Positions 16,852 through 25,756 of a stretch of 25,775 nt of DNA are shown here, piece after piece. The DNA comes from JBBDMU01 sp040878115 (GTDB taxonomy: Bacteria; Bacteroidota; Rhodothermia; Balneolales; Natronogracilivirgulaceae). Location of the stretch: NCBI GenBank assembly GCA_040878115.1, contig JBBDMV010000068.1, positions 1 through 25,775 on the forward strand, in the 5' to 3' direction. Positions within the stretch are counted from its first letter, which is position 1. Every line of letters begins with the position of its first letter. The notes under the pieces are model-generated. The model was not told where the DNA came from. It saw nothing but the letters and a program-made list of their open reading frames with translations, and did no database searches. The translations under genes were made by a program, and so were the position numbers.

Positions 16852-17889
16852 TTAAGGCATAGCCGGCATAAGGTCCAGGCCTGCCGTTTCATCAAGCCCA
16901 AGGGCAAGGTTCATATTTTGAACGGCCGCGCCGGCGGCCCCTTTTACCAAATTATCGATTACAGAAATGGCAATGACCTTGTTGGTCCTTTCATCGTAAG
17001 TTGAGTAGATATCACAGAAATTGGTTCCCCTTACTTGTTGAAGGGTCGGGGGGAAACCGACTATGCGAATAAAAGGCTCGTTCTGGTAAAATTCAGTAAA
17101 GATATCATGAAGTTCTTTATCAGACGAAATCCTATCAGCATCAGCATAAATGGTGGAGAGGATCCCCCGGTTTACCGGCAGCAGGTGTGGTGTGAACGTA
17201 ATTGTAATCTCCTCATGCGAGTAGGCCGAAACGGTATCCTGAATTTCCGGTGTGTGCCTGTGTTTTTTCAAACCGTACGCCGAGAAGTTTTCGCTTGCAT
17301 TGGGGAAATGGGTATTCAACTTAGGCTTAGCCCCGGCACCCGTTACCCCGGTTTTGGCATCCACGACAATGCCGGATGTTTTAATAGCCTTTTTGGCTGC
17401 CAGCGGGGCCAAGGGTAATATGCTGCCTGTCGGAAAACAACCCGGATTGGCAATCAACTGGGCGGTTCTGATCTTGTCCCTAAAAAGTTCAGGCATCCCA
17501 TAAACGGAATCTTCAATCCCCTGGGGATAATTGTGCTTCATGCCATACCAGGATTCATAAGTACCTACCGAGTCCAGACGAAAATCACCCGACAGATCGA
17601 CGATTTTGCAACGGGAATAATTAGCATCTTTCACAAAGTCCATCGAAACCCCGTGGGGCAAAGCCAGCAGAATAAGGTCAAGCTTATCAACCTCAAGCTC
17701 TTCTATGGTCGTAAGCTCCATATCCAGCAAACCATTGAACTGCGGATGAATTTCCGTCAGCTTTTTCCCGGCGTTGGAGTTGGAGGTTAACGCGTGAATA
17801 TGTACGCCGGGATGATTGATAAGTATGCGCAAAAGCTCGGAGCCTGTATATCCGGTGGCCCCGACTATGGCGATATTGTGGGATTTCAT
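16852..17889 (-). CDS. argC: N-acetyl-gamma-glutamyl-phosphate reductase
   Basis: ArgC reduces N-acetylglutamyl phosphate to the semialdehyde with NADPH, the third step to ornithine. The 345-residue protein begins with a nucleotide-binding fold (IAIVGATGYTGSELLRIL). The catalytic cysteine is C151 in ANPGCFPTGSILPL. The later catalytic His region reads KHRHTPEIQD. The length is normal. Its ATG overlaps the argD stop by 4 bp (ATGA at 17886-17889), so translational coupling is likely. Function and position in the operon agree well. Confidence 0.96.
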   Translation of the reverse strand: MKSHNIAIVGATGYTGSELLRILINHPGVHIHALTSNSNAGKKLTEIHPQFNGLLDMELTTIEELEVDKLDLILLALPHGVSMDFVKDANYSRCKIVDLSGDFRLDSVGTYESWYGMKHNYPQGIEDSVYGMPELFRDKIRTAQLIANPGCFPTGSILPLAPLAAKKAIKTSGIVVDAKTGVTGAGAKPKLNTHFPNASENFSAYGLKKHRHTPEIQDTVSAYSHEEITITFTPHLLPVNRGILSTIYADADRISSDKELHDIFTEFYQNEPFIRIVGFPPTLQQVRGTNFCDIYSTYDERTNKVIAISVIDNLVKGAAGAAVQNMNLALGLDETAGLDLMPAMP

Positions 17890-19082
17890 TTTTGCTTGTT
17901 TTTTTCCTCTTGAATAGATTCTTTGAGCGCCAATACTACGGCAGTAAGTTCAACTTTAGATATAACAAATGATGGCACCAGGCGAATGACATTCCCGGAT
18001 GCTACATTAATAAGGATACCTTTTTTAAGCATGTTTTCCATAACACCGGCCCCTGGGAAGGCCAGCTCCATGCCAATCATTAAGCCTTTTCCGCGCACTT
18101 CCTTAATAGCATCTTCGTCCTTCGCAATTTTATTAAGCTCTTTCATCAACCAGGCACCTAATTCATTGGCACGTTGCACAAGCTTTTCTTCTTCCAAAAC
18201 TTCCAGGGTGGCAAGGGCTGCTCTGGTTGCCAATGGATTGCCGCCAAATGTGGTCCCGTGATTTCCATAATCCAAAACGGACGCGGCTTTCTCTGTTGCC
18301 AGCAAGGCACCAATGGGAACACCACTGCCCAATGCTTTGGCCAGGGTAAGAACATCAGGCTTCACACCGTAATGCTCATAGGCAAACATCTTTCCCGTCC
18401 GGCCAATGCCGCATTGGATTTCATCAAATATAAGCAGGGCATCATATTTATCGCAAAGCCGACGGGCTTCTTGCAAATACGCTTTATCGGCAACCCGAAT
18501 ACCGCTTTCGCCCTGAACGGGCTCAATAACTACGGCAATAGTTGATTGGTCAACCTTCTTTCTTAATGCTTCGATATCATTGAAAGGCACATGGGCAAAA
18601 CCCGAAGGCATGGGTTCAAACCCTTCCTGGTATTTGTGCTTGCCTGCCGCGATAGCTCCAATTGACCGGCCATGGAAGCATTCTTCCATAGATATAATAT
18701 CACCGGTTTTACCTGCTGAGTGTCCATACTTGCGGGCCAGTTTAAAAGCGCCTTCGATGGACTCTACGCCGCTGTTGGTAAAAAATACGCGATCGAGCCC
18801 GGCCAGTTTGGTGAGCTTTTGGGTAAGCTCAACCTGCGGGGGAGTGGTAAAGAAGTTGGAAACATGGACCAATTTGGATGCCTGGTCCTGAATGGCATCC
18901 ACTATTTTGGGATGGCAGTGTCCCAGGCTGTTGACGGCTATGCCTGCAAAGGTATCAATATATTCCTTGCCCTCGGTATCCCAAACGCGGGAACCGCTGC
19001 CGCGAACAAGAGTAATCGGGAAGCGTTTGTATAACTTAAAATGATGTTTCTGGTCAATTTGATGCAATGATTTTTTAAACAT
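17886..19082 (-). CDS. argD: Acetylornithine aminotransferase
   Basis: ArgD is a PLP enzyme that converts N-acetylglutamate semialdehyde to N-acetylornithine with glutamate as amino donor. The 398-residue class III aminotransferase shows NSLGHCHPKI near the N-terminus, FTNSGVESIEGAFKLAR, the D220-E221 pair of IFDEIQCGIGRTG, and the PLP lysine K249 in LTLAKALGSGVPIG. The initiator ATG follows the argB stop with no gap, and its own stop overlaps argC. Close relatives can also act on ornithine or succinyl-diaminopimelate; the operon makes the arginine role most likely. Confidence 0.95.
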   Translation of the reverse strand: MFKKSLHQIDQKHHFKLYKRFPITLVRGSGSRVWDTEGKEYIDTFAGIAVNSLGHCHPKIVDAIQDQASKLVHVSNFFTTPPQVELTQKLTKLAGLDRVFFTNSGVESIEGAFKLARKYGHSAGKTGDIISMEECFHGRSIGAIAAGKHKYQEGFEPMPSGFAHVPFNDIEALRKKVDQSTIAVVIEPVQGESGIRVADKAYLQEARRLCDKYDALLIFDEIQCGIGRTGKMFAYEHYGVKPDVLTLAKALGSGVPIGALLATEKAASVLDYGNHGTTFGGNPLATRAALATLEVLEEEKLVQRANELGAWLMKELNKIAKDEDAIKEVRGKGLMIGMELAFPGAGVMENMLKKGILINVASGNVIRLVPSFVISKVELTAVVLALKESIQEEKNKQK

Positions 19083-19949
19083 TTAGGGTAAAATTTGAGT
19101 GCCAAATGGTTGTGGAGTTAACAGGGCCTCAAGGATGCTGTGCTTCCTTGTGCCGTTGATGATCAATGCTTTGCCGCTTCCACCCTCTAAAGCGATCATG
19201 CAGGATTCTACCTTGGGGATCATCCCGCCTTTAACTATTTCAGGCATTACTTCTTTGAGGTAGGCCATGGTAATCTCATGAATAAGGGATTCTGGTTTTT
19301 CAATGTCTTTCATAAGGCCGTCAACGTCAGTTAAAACGACATAGGCTTCCGCTTTTAGCGCTGCGGCAAGATTACCCGCGAACATATCGGCGTTGATATT
19401 GTAGTCTTTGCCGTCTTTCCCCAAACTTACGGGAGCGATAACAGGCACAAAGTTGTTTTCCAGCAAAGTATAAACCAATTCAGGATCTACGCCGGTGACG
19501 TTGCCGACATGCCCAAGGTCAACTTCCCTGGTCCCATCTTCATTGGCTAACTGGTGATATCTTTTTTCGACCTGGACCAGCCCGCCATCTTTACCGGAAA
19601 GGCCCACGGCCTTAGCGCCTTTTATATTCAAAAGGCTGACCAGGCTGCCGTTCACCGCACCACTGAGCGCCATTTCTACATATCGCATGGCTTGCTCATC
19701 TGTCTTGCGGTGTCCGCCAATAAATTCAGAGACTATACCAGCATGGTCCAGTGTTTCTTTGATTACCGGACCCCCTCCGTGAATAACAACCGGCTTTACC
19801 CCCAGGCTGTGCAACGTAGCGATATCATCCATTACGCCAAGCTTTAGCTCATTATCAATCATAGCGTTACCGCCATATTTAATCACTACGATCTTATCCT
19901 TCAGATTACTGAGGATGTCTTGGTCGGGAATCACTTCTTGCTGATCCAT
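19083..19949 (-). CDS. argB: Acetylglutamate kinase
   Basis: ArgB phosphorylates N-acetylglutamate, the second step of arginine synthesis. The 288-residue protein has the amino-acid kinase pattern: K24 in VIKYGGNAM, GGG at 58-60 (VIHGGGPVI), the EFIGGHRKTD substrate loop, and INADMFAGNLAAAL and KGGMIPKVESC near the ATP site. It is probably the first gene of the B-D-C-J operon and so the site of control. An N-terminal extension as in arginine-feedback-regulated kinases may be present in short form (residues 1-18), so inhibition by arginine is possible but unproven. Confidence 0.95.
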   Translation of the reverse strand: MDQQEVIPDQDILSNLKDKIVVIKYGGNAMIDNELKLGVMDDIATLHSLGVKPVVIHGGGPVIKETLDHAGIVSEFIGGHRKTDEQAMRYVEMALSGAVNGSLVSLLNIKGAKAVGLSGKDGGLVQVEKRYHQLANEDGTREVDLGHVGNVTGVDPELVYTLLENNFVPVIAPVSLGKDGKDYNINADMFAGNLAAALKAEAYVVLTDVDGLMKDIEKPESLIHEITMAYLKEVMPEIVKGGMIPKVESCMIALEGGSGKALIINGTRKHSILEALLTPQPFGTQILP

Positions 19950-20264
19950 CCTATGGAATTAATTGGTTGTAATGGGTGAGAGAGGCCTCTTTGAAAGCTG
20001 GTGTAACGGTGATTTCATCATCCGCCGGGTGAATACAATATTTAAGTATGCTCTATGTGTCAGCAAAATATATTATTTATGATAATTTCATCTAATATAA
20101 CGAATGTTGAATGGAAGTAGAACTCTAATTTGAAAAAAAATAACAGAGAGTTTCCTTTCAATCCACCACCGCTCACTCATAATAAAGAAGCTTAAAAGTC
20201 AAAGACTTCTTTGATTCAGACTAACATTAGTTGTAATGTTCAGAAGATAAAGTTAGGTTTTACA
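19950..20264. other. Intergenic region upstream of argB; promoter expected
   Basis: These 315 bases contain no supported gene. The argB end is moderately GC and the middle (20040-20150) is AT-rich, as expected for a promoter. I found no convincing ArgR box. A small AAGTC-AAA-GACTT hairpin at 20196-20208 lies about 57 bp past the neighbouring hydrolase stop and may be a weak - strand terminator, but its T-run is broken. Confidence 0.35.
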
Positions 20265-21179
20265 TCACCATATCATGCACTTCATGCAAAATACGCTTCC
20301 GCCGCTTTTGATGAATTCTTCGGTTTCTACTTTATGAACAGTAAAACCTAAGTCTTTAAGTTTTCCGACGATTTGTTCAGACCCTTTTTGAATAACCACG
20401 CTTTTCCCATCCGATACTGCATTACAGGCAAAGCTTCTTTCGGCATCGTCATGGCTGGCTTCAATCACATTCTTGAAAACAGCCTTGATCATCGCCAAAC
20501 CTTCATCAGTGAATGCTTGCGGGTATATGAGAACGGAATCTTCATCAAGTATGCACATGCAGGTATCGAGGTGGTAGAAAGCGGGATTTTTTAATTCCAG
20601 CGCGATTACCGGGACCTTGTACTTTTGGGAAATGTAATCATAAGCATTAAGTGATGTACGGAACCCATAGCCACCCCAAAGAAGCCGTTTCTTGTGATGC
20701 CAGATCGCATCACCCATGCCTTCAAAAGCATCCACTTTATTGTGGTCCATGTGATGGATTTTATACCCGTTCAGGCGATACCATTGTTCAATAAAAGGAA
20801 CTTCTCCTTTACGGTGGTCCGAGCGCATGATGCTCATGATCGTTTCTTTATTTCCTTCTTCGTCGATGAATGGCAAAGCGTGGTTCGCAGAAAAGACCAT
20901 ATCGGGCATTTCGGCTTGTCCCTCAATTTCGTGGACCTGAAGACCTGAAGTTTTAAATGCATCACGCACGCCTTCCCATTCACGGTAGGCTTTTGCTTTG
21001 TCCACGCTACCCAGATTGCCCTCCATGTGGGGATTGATCACATAGTCCACCGAAAAATGAGTGGGCTTTACCATTAACAAGTGATGGGGTGCCGGCATAC
21101 GCCCTGCGTTTTTCAGGCCTGCACTGAGCTGAGAAACATGGGTGATTACAAGAGCATTGGTTGTAGTCGTTCCTAACAT
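20265..21179 (-). CDS. DDAH/amidinotransferase-fold arginine-type hydrolase
   Basis: The protein has the guanidine-modifying fold of dimethylarginine dimethylaminohydrolase and arginine deiminase. Counting from the start chosen here (304 residues): NPHM at 49-52, the MPDMVFSANHA strand (91-101), FEGMGDAIW (152-160), the catalytic HLDTCMC with H203, and the C-terminal GGSVFCMKC with nucleophile C298. Starts are uncertain: ATG 21239 adds 20 unlikely residues, while ATG 21098 (MPAPHHLLMVKPTHF) is also plausible and matches the usual family start. It should hydrolyse a guanidino or amidino group, perhaps giving citrulline from arginine or methylarginine. The exact substrate cannot be told. It lies next to the arginine operon but is separated by 315 bp. 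Confidence 0.85.
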   Translation of the reverse strand: MLGTTTTNALVITHVSQLSAGLKNAGRMPAPHHLLMVKPTHFSVDYVINPHMEGNLGSVDKAKAYREWEGVRDAFKTSGLQVHEIEGQAEMPDMVFSANHALPFIDEEGNKETIMSIMRSDHRKGEVPFIEQWYRLNGYKIHHMDHNKVDAFEGMGDAIWHHKKRLLWGGYGFRTSLNAYDYISQKYKVPVIALELKNPAFYHLDTCMCILDEDSVLIYPQAFTDEGLAMIKAVFKNVIEASHDDAERSFACNAVSDGKSVVIQKGSEQIVGKLKDLGFTVHKVETEEFIKSGGSVFCMKCMIW

Positions 21180-21384
21180 AGGGTTTGTATGGGTGATGAA
21201 TAGTTTAACAAAGGGATTTAAACATATTGGGTAAAACATTAGGGCTTTCTAATGGTTATTTGATCAACGAAAGTAGGTTCTATATGTTTCCGTAAAATTG
21301 AATATACTCACTTATCAAATTTTTTGTGATGCTGTCAGTTCATGTTTTAAAGATTGGTCAGAAAATCTAACCGGATAATAATTT

Positions 21385-22305
21385 ATGCTCCTCACACCTG
21401 AATTACTGAACCAGCTTGCCCCTCTCGAACTGAAGGCAAGGCAAATTGTAGAAGGTTTTATTACGGGCCTGCATAAAAGCCCGTTTTACGGGTTCAGTGT
21501 AGAATTTGCCGAACACCGCCCCTATAATGCCGGTGACGAGATAAAACATATCGACTGGAAGGTGTATGGCAAATCTGAAAAGTATTACGTGAAGCAATAT
21601 GAGGAAGAGACCAACCTGCGCTGCCATATTTTACTGGATGTAAGTTCGTCTATGAATTTCAGGCATTTTGCGGATTACTCCAAGCTGCGTTACGCCATCC
21701 ATTTCGGGGCTGCGTTGTCTTACCTGATGCACCGGCAGCGTGATGCCTGCGGATTTATTCCCTTTGATAAGGAAATAGGCACCATCATGCCGGCGAAATC
21801 CTCATATTCGCATTTGCAAAGAATTTATGCTACAATGGAAAATCTGCTTAAAGAGGAAACGGCCGGTCCAGCCGAACAAAGGAAAACGGCGACCGCCGAT
21901 GTGATCCATGAGGTTGCTGAACGGCTGCACCGCAGGAGCCTGGTTGTTATCCTAAGCGACTTGTTTGAAAACGTCCAGGAGCATGATGAATTGATCTCCT
22001 CCCTTAAGCATCTCCGGCACCGGAAGCATGAGGTGGTGCTTTTTCATATGCTTGAGAAAAAAAGTGAGCGCGACCTGGATTTCCCCGACAGTCGCTACAT
22101 TTTCCAGGACCTTGAGACCGGTGCCAGTATCGATGTGATGCCAAGTCAGGTCCGTAAGGACTACCAGGATAAGATGAAGGAGTACACTCAACGCTTCAGG
22201 TCGATCTGCAGCCAGGCAAAAATAGATTACGAGGAAGTGGATACCCAAAGCCCATTTGACCTGGCGCTCCTGGCTTATTTAAACAAGAGGAAAAGGCTGA
22301 GTTAA
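21385..22305 (+). CDS. DUF58 domain protein with vWA-like fold
   Basis: This 306-residue protein is a DUF58 family member without N-terminal membrane helices. The conserved core reads EFAEHRPYNAGDEIKHIDWK (40-59), followed by a vWA-like metal-binding motif, DVSSSM, with D85, S87 and S89. The C-terminal half keeps the Rossmann-like pattern (VVILSDLFE, EVVLFHML). In many bacteria DUF58 genes sit beside a MoxR ATPase and vWA membrane proteins in a chaperone-like complex. Here no MoxR partner is adjacent, so it may act with genes elsewhere. It is transcribed away from the DDAH-like gene, with 205 bp between the starts. Confidence 0.92.
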   Translation: MLLTPELLNQLAPLELKARQIVEGFITGLHKSPFYGFSVEFAEHRPYNAGDEIKHIDWKVYGKSEKYYVKQYEEETNLRCHILLDVSSSMNFRHFADYSKLRYAIHFGAALSYLMHRQRDACGFIPFDKEIGTIMPAKSSYSHLQRIYATMENLLKEETAGPAEQRKTATADVIHEVAERLHRRSLVVILSDLFENVQEHDELISSLKHLRHRKHEVVLFHMLEKKSERDLDFPDSRYIFQDLETGASIDVMPSQVRKDYQDKMKEYTQRFRSICSQAKIDYEEVDTQSPFDLALLAYLNKRKRLS

Positions 22306-22457
22306 CCAGTGGAACGAAGTCGAAATGGTATCCAAAAGTTGTCAAATCTGGCTAGCCAGTGATTCGAATAAAGATAACATCCTTCAAGCAAGGATGAGAT
22401 ATTATCAAATTTTGGAAAGCTGATCAGTAGGCGTAACCCGCTTGATTTACTCGACTA
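22306..22457. other. Convergent intergenic spacer with palindrome and hairpin
   Basis: The DUF58 and SDR genes converge here. A perfect 12 bp palindrome CTGGCTAGCCAG lies at 22348-22359. A hairpin follows: CATCCTT (22378-22384), loop of 5, AAGGATG (22390-22396). Downstream T-runs on either strand are modest, so the hairpin is a possible two-way terminator. The segment may also be part of a dispersed repeat. Confidence 0.4.
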
Positions 22458-23246
22458 TTATTTAATCCTTTTGATCACTCTGCTCACAATCCAGGGAACC
22501 CATCTTTTAATATAAACCGCGGCTATCTCCGGTCCGCCGATGTTAATTTCCTCACGTCCCCGGTTTATGGCTTTAATAATCTTGCCGGCACAAGCCTCGG
22601 GTGATATTCCGCCTGCTTGACCGCGGTCCATTTTGGCATGCGGGGTCCCATCGGAGGTCATGGCATTAAGTGAGATGTTGGTTTTCACAAAGCCTGGGCA
22701 GACAATGGTGACTTTAATACCATGCTGATCTACCTCAGCGCGAAGAGCATCAAAGTAACCGTGTAAAGCGTGCTTGGAAGCCGCGTAGGTGGAGCAGTTA
22801 GGAGCAGAAACTTTACCCATTACACTGCTGATAACAACGATATGTCCCTTCTTTCGCTGGACCATGTCCGGAAGGACTGCCCTGGTCAATTCCGCATGTC
22901 CAAAGAAATTGACCCGCATCATTTTTTGCTCAACTTCGAGGTCCATATCGACAACCGAAGATCTTTGCGCGACCCCGCCGTTGTTGATCAGAAGGTCAAT
23001 CGGCCCGTAATTCTTCAGGATGTAGTCAGCTTTTCCCTTCAGCGTTTTAAGTTCGGAAAGGTCGAGAGGCTCTACATAAGCCTTGCCGCCAAGTGACTCG
23101 CACAGATTTTGGACCCGTTCCAGTTGATCTCTCTTGCGTGATGAAAGGATGATCTTTGAACCTTTTCTGCTGTAGGCGTAAGCCAGGGCCTCACCGATCC
23201 CGGATGAGGCCCCTGTGATCCAAATGGTTTTGTCTTTAAAGTCCAT
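22458..23246 (-). CDS. Short-chain dehydrogenase/reductase (SDR family)
   Basis: A classical SDR of 262 residues. The cofactor loop is TGASSGIG (11-18), the NNGG motif at 88-91, N113 in RVNFFG, and the catalytic serine in VVISSV (S140/S141) with Y154 and K158 (YAASK). Arg/Lys-rich SSRKRD (35-40) after the second strand favours NADPH over NADH. The C-terminal part (about 230-262) is basic and hydrophobic (YIKRWVPWIVSRVIKRIK), which suggests membrane contact, as in DHRS7-like SDRs. The substrate is unknown. It starts 3 bp after the DUF62 stop and is probably cotranscribed with it and dnaN. Confidence 0.93.
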   Translation of the reverse strand: MDFKDKTIWITGASSGIGEALAYAYSRKGSKIILSSRKRDQLERVQNLCESLGGKAYVEPLDLSELKTLKGKADYILKNYGPIDLLINNGGVAQRSSVVDMDLEVEQKMMRVNFFGHAELTRAVLPDMVQRKKGHIVVISSVMGKVSAPNCSTYAASKHALHGYFDALRAEVDQHGIKVTIVCPGFVKTNISLNAMTSDGTPHAKMDRGQAGGISPEACAGKIIKAINRGREEINIGGPEIAAVYIKRWVPWIVSRVIKRIK

Positions 23247-23249
23247 GAA

Positions 23250-24056
23250 CTATTTTTGGTATATAATTGAAACGGGGGCGCCTTTTATCACACTTAGCAT
23301 TTCCGCAGCATTACCTTTGTTAATCACAATTTCAAGCATATCTGAGCTCCCAATCAATGCGGCGGGTTCGCCATCAGCTACTTCGCCAAATGTTCTGACA
23401 ATGTTTTTGAAAATTGTGTTGCCAACGTAAATTTTAAAGTCCCTGCTATTTTTCAGGTTTCTGATGATAGATACCGGGATATTGGTAATTAGGTTGCCGA
23501 AATAGTCAATGTGGACTACCCAGCCCTGAATGCCCTCGGCATCCGAAATAGGTGTGGCCCAGCGGTAGGTTGTGAGTTCATCAATGGGAGGGCCAAACTT
23601 ATTAAGATCAACACCGGAGGCGGCATGAGCCGCAGCGGGTGCAAAAATATCCCGGCCGTGAAAGGTATTTGATAAGGATTTACGCCGGTATTCGGGGTTT
23701 GTTAGCTCATAAACCTCATAATCCCCTTCTTCAATGGCAAGAGAAAAAAGCCCATTGTCTGGGCCGACAAAAACCTGATCTTTGATCCTGACAATGATGG
23801 GCTTTCTACTGGTACCTACTCCTGGGTCAATCACCCCCAGGTGAATGGTGCCGGGAGGGTACAAAAAAGCGGAATTCTTGATTACCCAGGCTCCCGCCAT
23901 GATATCTTGCGGTTCTATATCATGGGAAATGTCGATGAAGCGAACTTCAGGGACTACCTCCAATATCACCGCTTTCATAGCACTGACGTAATGGTCTTTG
24001 TAACCAAAGTCAGACGTCAGTGTAATTATGGGTCTCTTCGAAGGCTTTTTAGGCAT
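23250..24056 (-). CDS. SAM hydroxide adenosyltransferase (DUF62 family)
   Basis: The 268-residue protein belongs to the family of SAM-dependent chlorinase/fluorinase relatives that split S-adenosylmethionine with water into adenosine and methionine. The N-terminus has TLTSDFGYKDHYV with D16 near the SAM site. The Asp-Arg-His triad of the hydrolase branch is visible: D77 and R84 in IDPGVGTSRK, and H133 in FHGRDIFAPAAAH. The C-terminal domain carries the HIDYFGNLITNIP strand. The cellular role of these enzymes is poorly known. The ATG overlaps the dnaN stop by 8 bp, implying translational coupling to the replication clamp gene. Confidence 0.93.
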   Translation of the reverse strand: MPKKPSKRPIITLTSDFGYKDHYVSAMKAVILEVVPEVRFIDISHDIEPQDIMAGAWVIKNSAFLYPPGTIHLGVIDPGVGTSRKPIIVRIKDQVFVGPDNGLFSLAIEEGDYEVYELTNPEYRRKSLSNTFHGRDIFAPAAAHAASGVDLNKFGPPIDELTTYRWATPISDAEGIQGWVVHIDYFGNLITNIPVSIIRNLKNSRDFKIYVGNTIFKNIVRTFGEVADGEPAALIGSSDMLEIVINKGNAAEMLSVIKGAPVSIIYQK

Positions 24057-25161
24057 AGCTGTTAAGCATCACCGGCATTACCAGCATGAGCATATCCTCA
24101 TCGTCATCTTGCTGAGAAGGACGTACGATACCGGCCCTGTTTGGTGTTGAGAATTCAAAAGTAACTTCGGGGTCCTCAATATTACTTAGCACATCAGCCA
24201 GGTATTTCGCGTTGAAGCCAATTTCCAGTGGTTCATCATCGTATTCGCAGGCATTAGATTCTTTGGCTTCGCTGTTCATGTCGATATCTTCAGCTGAAAT
24301 AATTAATTCACCCTCGCTTAATGTAAGGCGAACCTGACGAGTTGTGGAGCTGGAGAAGATGGCAACACGCCGGACGGTTGAAAGCATTTGCTCCCGGTTA
24401 ATTTTCATCGTTTTATCATTCTCACGGGGGATCACCGATTCGTAATTAGGATATTGCTCATTGATCAAACTGGAAACCACAATCGTATTGCCCCCGTTGA
24501 ACAGAACATGAGTGTTGGCAACTACAATTTCACAATCTTCATCATGAAGTGATTTGAGTGCCAGGTTCAGCGCCTTTTCCGGAACAATGAATTCAACCGG
24601 TGTTGATGAAACCAGGTCTTTTCGACTTAGACGGACCAGGCGGTGTCCATCGGTTGCGGCCATTGTAGTTTCTTCGGCACCGAGCTGAAAGAAAACGCCC
24701 ATCATGGCGGGTCGAAGTTCATCACTTGAAACGGCAAAACTGGTTTTTTGAATGGCATCTTTTAGAATATCCGTCTTGGTTTTGATAGTCTGTCCGTCAA
24801 GTTTTGGGACATCAGGGTAGTCTTCAGCTTTTTCGCCAATCAACTTATAATTGCCGCGATCGGTTTTAAACTTGATTTCAGACTTCTCATTTATATCAAA
24901 AGTAAGGGGAATATCAGGAAGCTGACGAAGGGTCTCGAGAAGCCTGCGGGCGGGCATACAAACGGCTCCTTCCATTTCTATTTCAGCGCCTATATATTTT
25001 ATTATACTTACTTCCAGATTGGTAGCGGTCAGCTTAAGCTTTTTATTCTCCGTTTCAATCTTAACAAATTCAAGAATGGGAAGGGTGGCTTTGGCGGGAA
25101 TCGCACCGATAACACCTGATAAACCGTTTACTAACTCACCGCTGGATATGCTGAATTTCAT
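24049..25161 (-). CDS. dnaN: DNA polymerase III beta subunit (sliding clamp)
   Basis: This 370-residue protein is the ring-shaped processivity clamp that holds the replicative polymerase on DNA. The N-terminus MKFSISSGELVNGLSGVIGA, the MAATDGHRLVRLS stretch in the central domain, and the C-terminal FEFSTPNRAGIVRP ... MLMLVMPVML segment are standard across bacteria. Three clamp domains (about 1-120, 121-245, 246-370) are present in full. The ATG at 25161 gives the usual start and has no clear Shine-Dalgarno. The gene leads a - strand cluster with DUF62 and SDR genes. dnaA is not in the window; it could lie to the right, but the 600 bp next to dnaN do not show it. Confidence 0.96.
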   Translation of the reverse strand: MKFSISSGELVNGLSGVIGAIPAKATLPILEFVKIETENKKLKLTATNLEVSIIKYIGAEIEMEGAVCMPARRLLETLRQLPDIPLTFDINEKSEIKFKTDRGNYKLIGEKAEDYPDVPKLDGQTIKTKTDILKDAIQKTSFAVSSDELRPAMMGVFFQLGAEETTMAATDGHRLVRLSRKDLVSSTPVEFIVPEKALNLALKSLHDEDCEIVVANTHVLFNGGNTIVVSSLINEQYPNYESVIPRENDKTMKINREQMLSTVRRVAIFSSSTTRQVRLTLSEGELIISAEDIDMNSEAKESNACEYDDEPLEIGFNAKYLADVLSNIEDPEVTFEFSTPNRAGIVRPSQQDDDEDMLMLVMPVMLNSYA

Positions 25162-25573
25162 GGTTTTGTTTTTTTATGGTCTGGAATGTGAAGGCACCCC
25201 TTTATGGCTTTTCTAGTGTATTAAAAAAGAACAATATAGTAAAAAATCCTCATGGCCTGTGCAAGAACTTTCGCGAATTGCGTCAGGAAAGTACGAAGGA
25301 AAGAATAATCCCCACAATACCCATTAACCGGCTTTCTCAGCTTCTGTTATTATGACTGAACATAAAATACAAAGCCATTAAAGGTTCGCAGAAGTTATAA
25401 TGCTCCGCTTTTGTGTGAAAATGATATTCCTTTGTAAAGTTGTGGTGGCTAAAAAAATTATGTGGACCCTTTTCATTGGCAAAGGTTTAATAGTTTAACA
25501 ATTAATCGAGGAATATAATTTTACAATAGATAAAAGTTAATTTTCTGTAACTTATTTTTTAACCCAGGTGAAA
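25162..25573. other. AT-rich region upstream of dnaN
   Basis: About 410 bases without a supported gene. The dnaN promoter must lie near the left end. I looked for DnaA boxes (TTATNCACA) on both strands and saw none close to consensus, so this is not an obvious origin. No strong hairpin or repeat stands out. Confidence 0.4.
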
Positions 25574-25729
25574 ATGATAACCACCCCTGACGTTGTTTTC
25601 AATGTAATGAATGCGTTCGGATGTTTTCAAATTAGAACTCATAACCACTATAAGTTGCCAAAATATAATTTTAAAGATTTGGGGCTGTATCAAAAGTATG
25701 AAAGTATTTTAGCCAGCCTTAGTTATTAA
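25574..25729 (+). CDS. Candidate small ORF, 51 residues, unknown
   Basis: ATG 25574 is preceded by AGGTG at 25566-25570 and opens a 51-codon frame ending TAA at 25727. The peptide is soluble-looking and aromatic-rich (HNHYKLPKYNFKDLGLYQKY), with no signal peptide or helix. Its codons are more AT-rich than the neighbouring genes. I recognise no family. It could be a real small protein or chance in an AT-rich spacer. Confidence 0.25.
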   Translation: MITTPDVVFNVMNAFGCFQIRTHNHYKLPKYNFKDLGLYQKYESILASLSY

Positions 25730-25756
25730 GGTCCATATTTACAAAACACCCGCTAT

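Noticed and set aside
20088..20180. 30-residue - strand frame (MSERWWIERK...) upstream of argB
   Set aside because: No ribosome site, no clear helix, and it lies in promoter-like AT-rich DNA; likely chance.
22340..22380. tRNA-like T-arm (gattcgaat)
   Set aside because: The flanking bases do not pair into a T-stem and no other tRNA arms are present.
25162..25573. Replication origin next to dnaN
   Set aside because: No near-consensus DnaA boxes were found on either strand.
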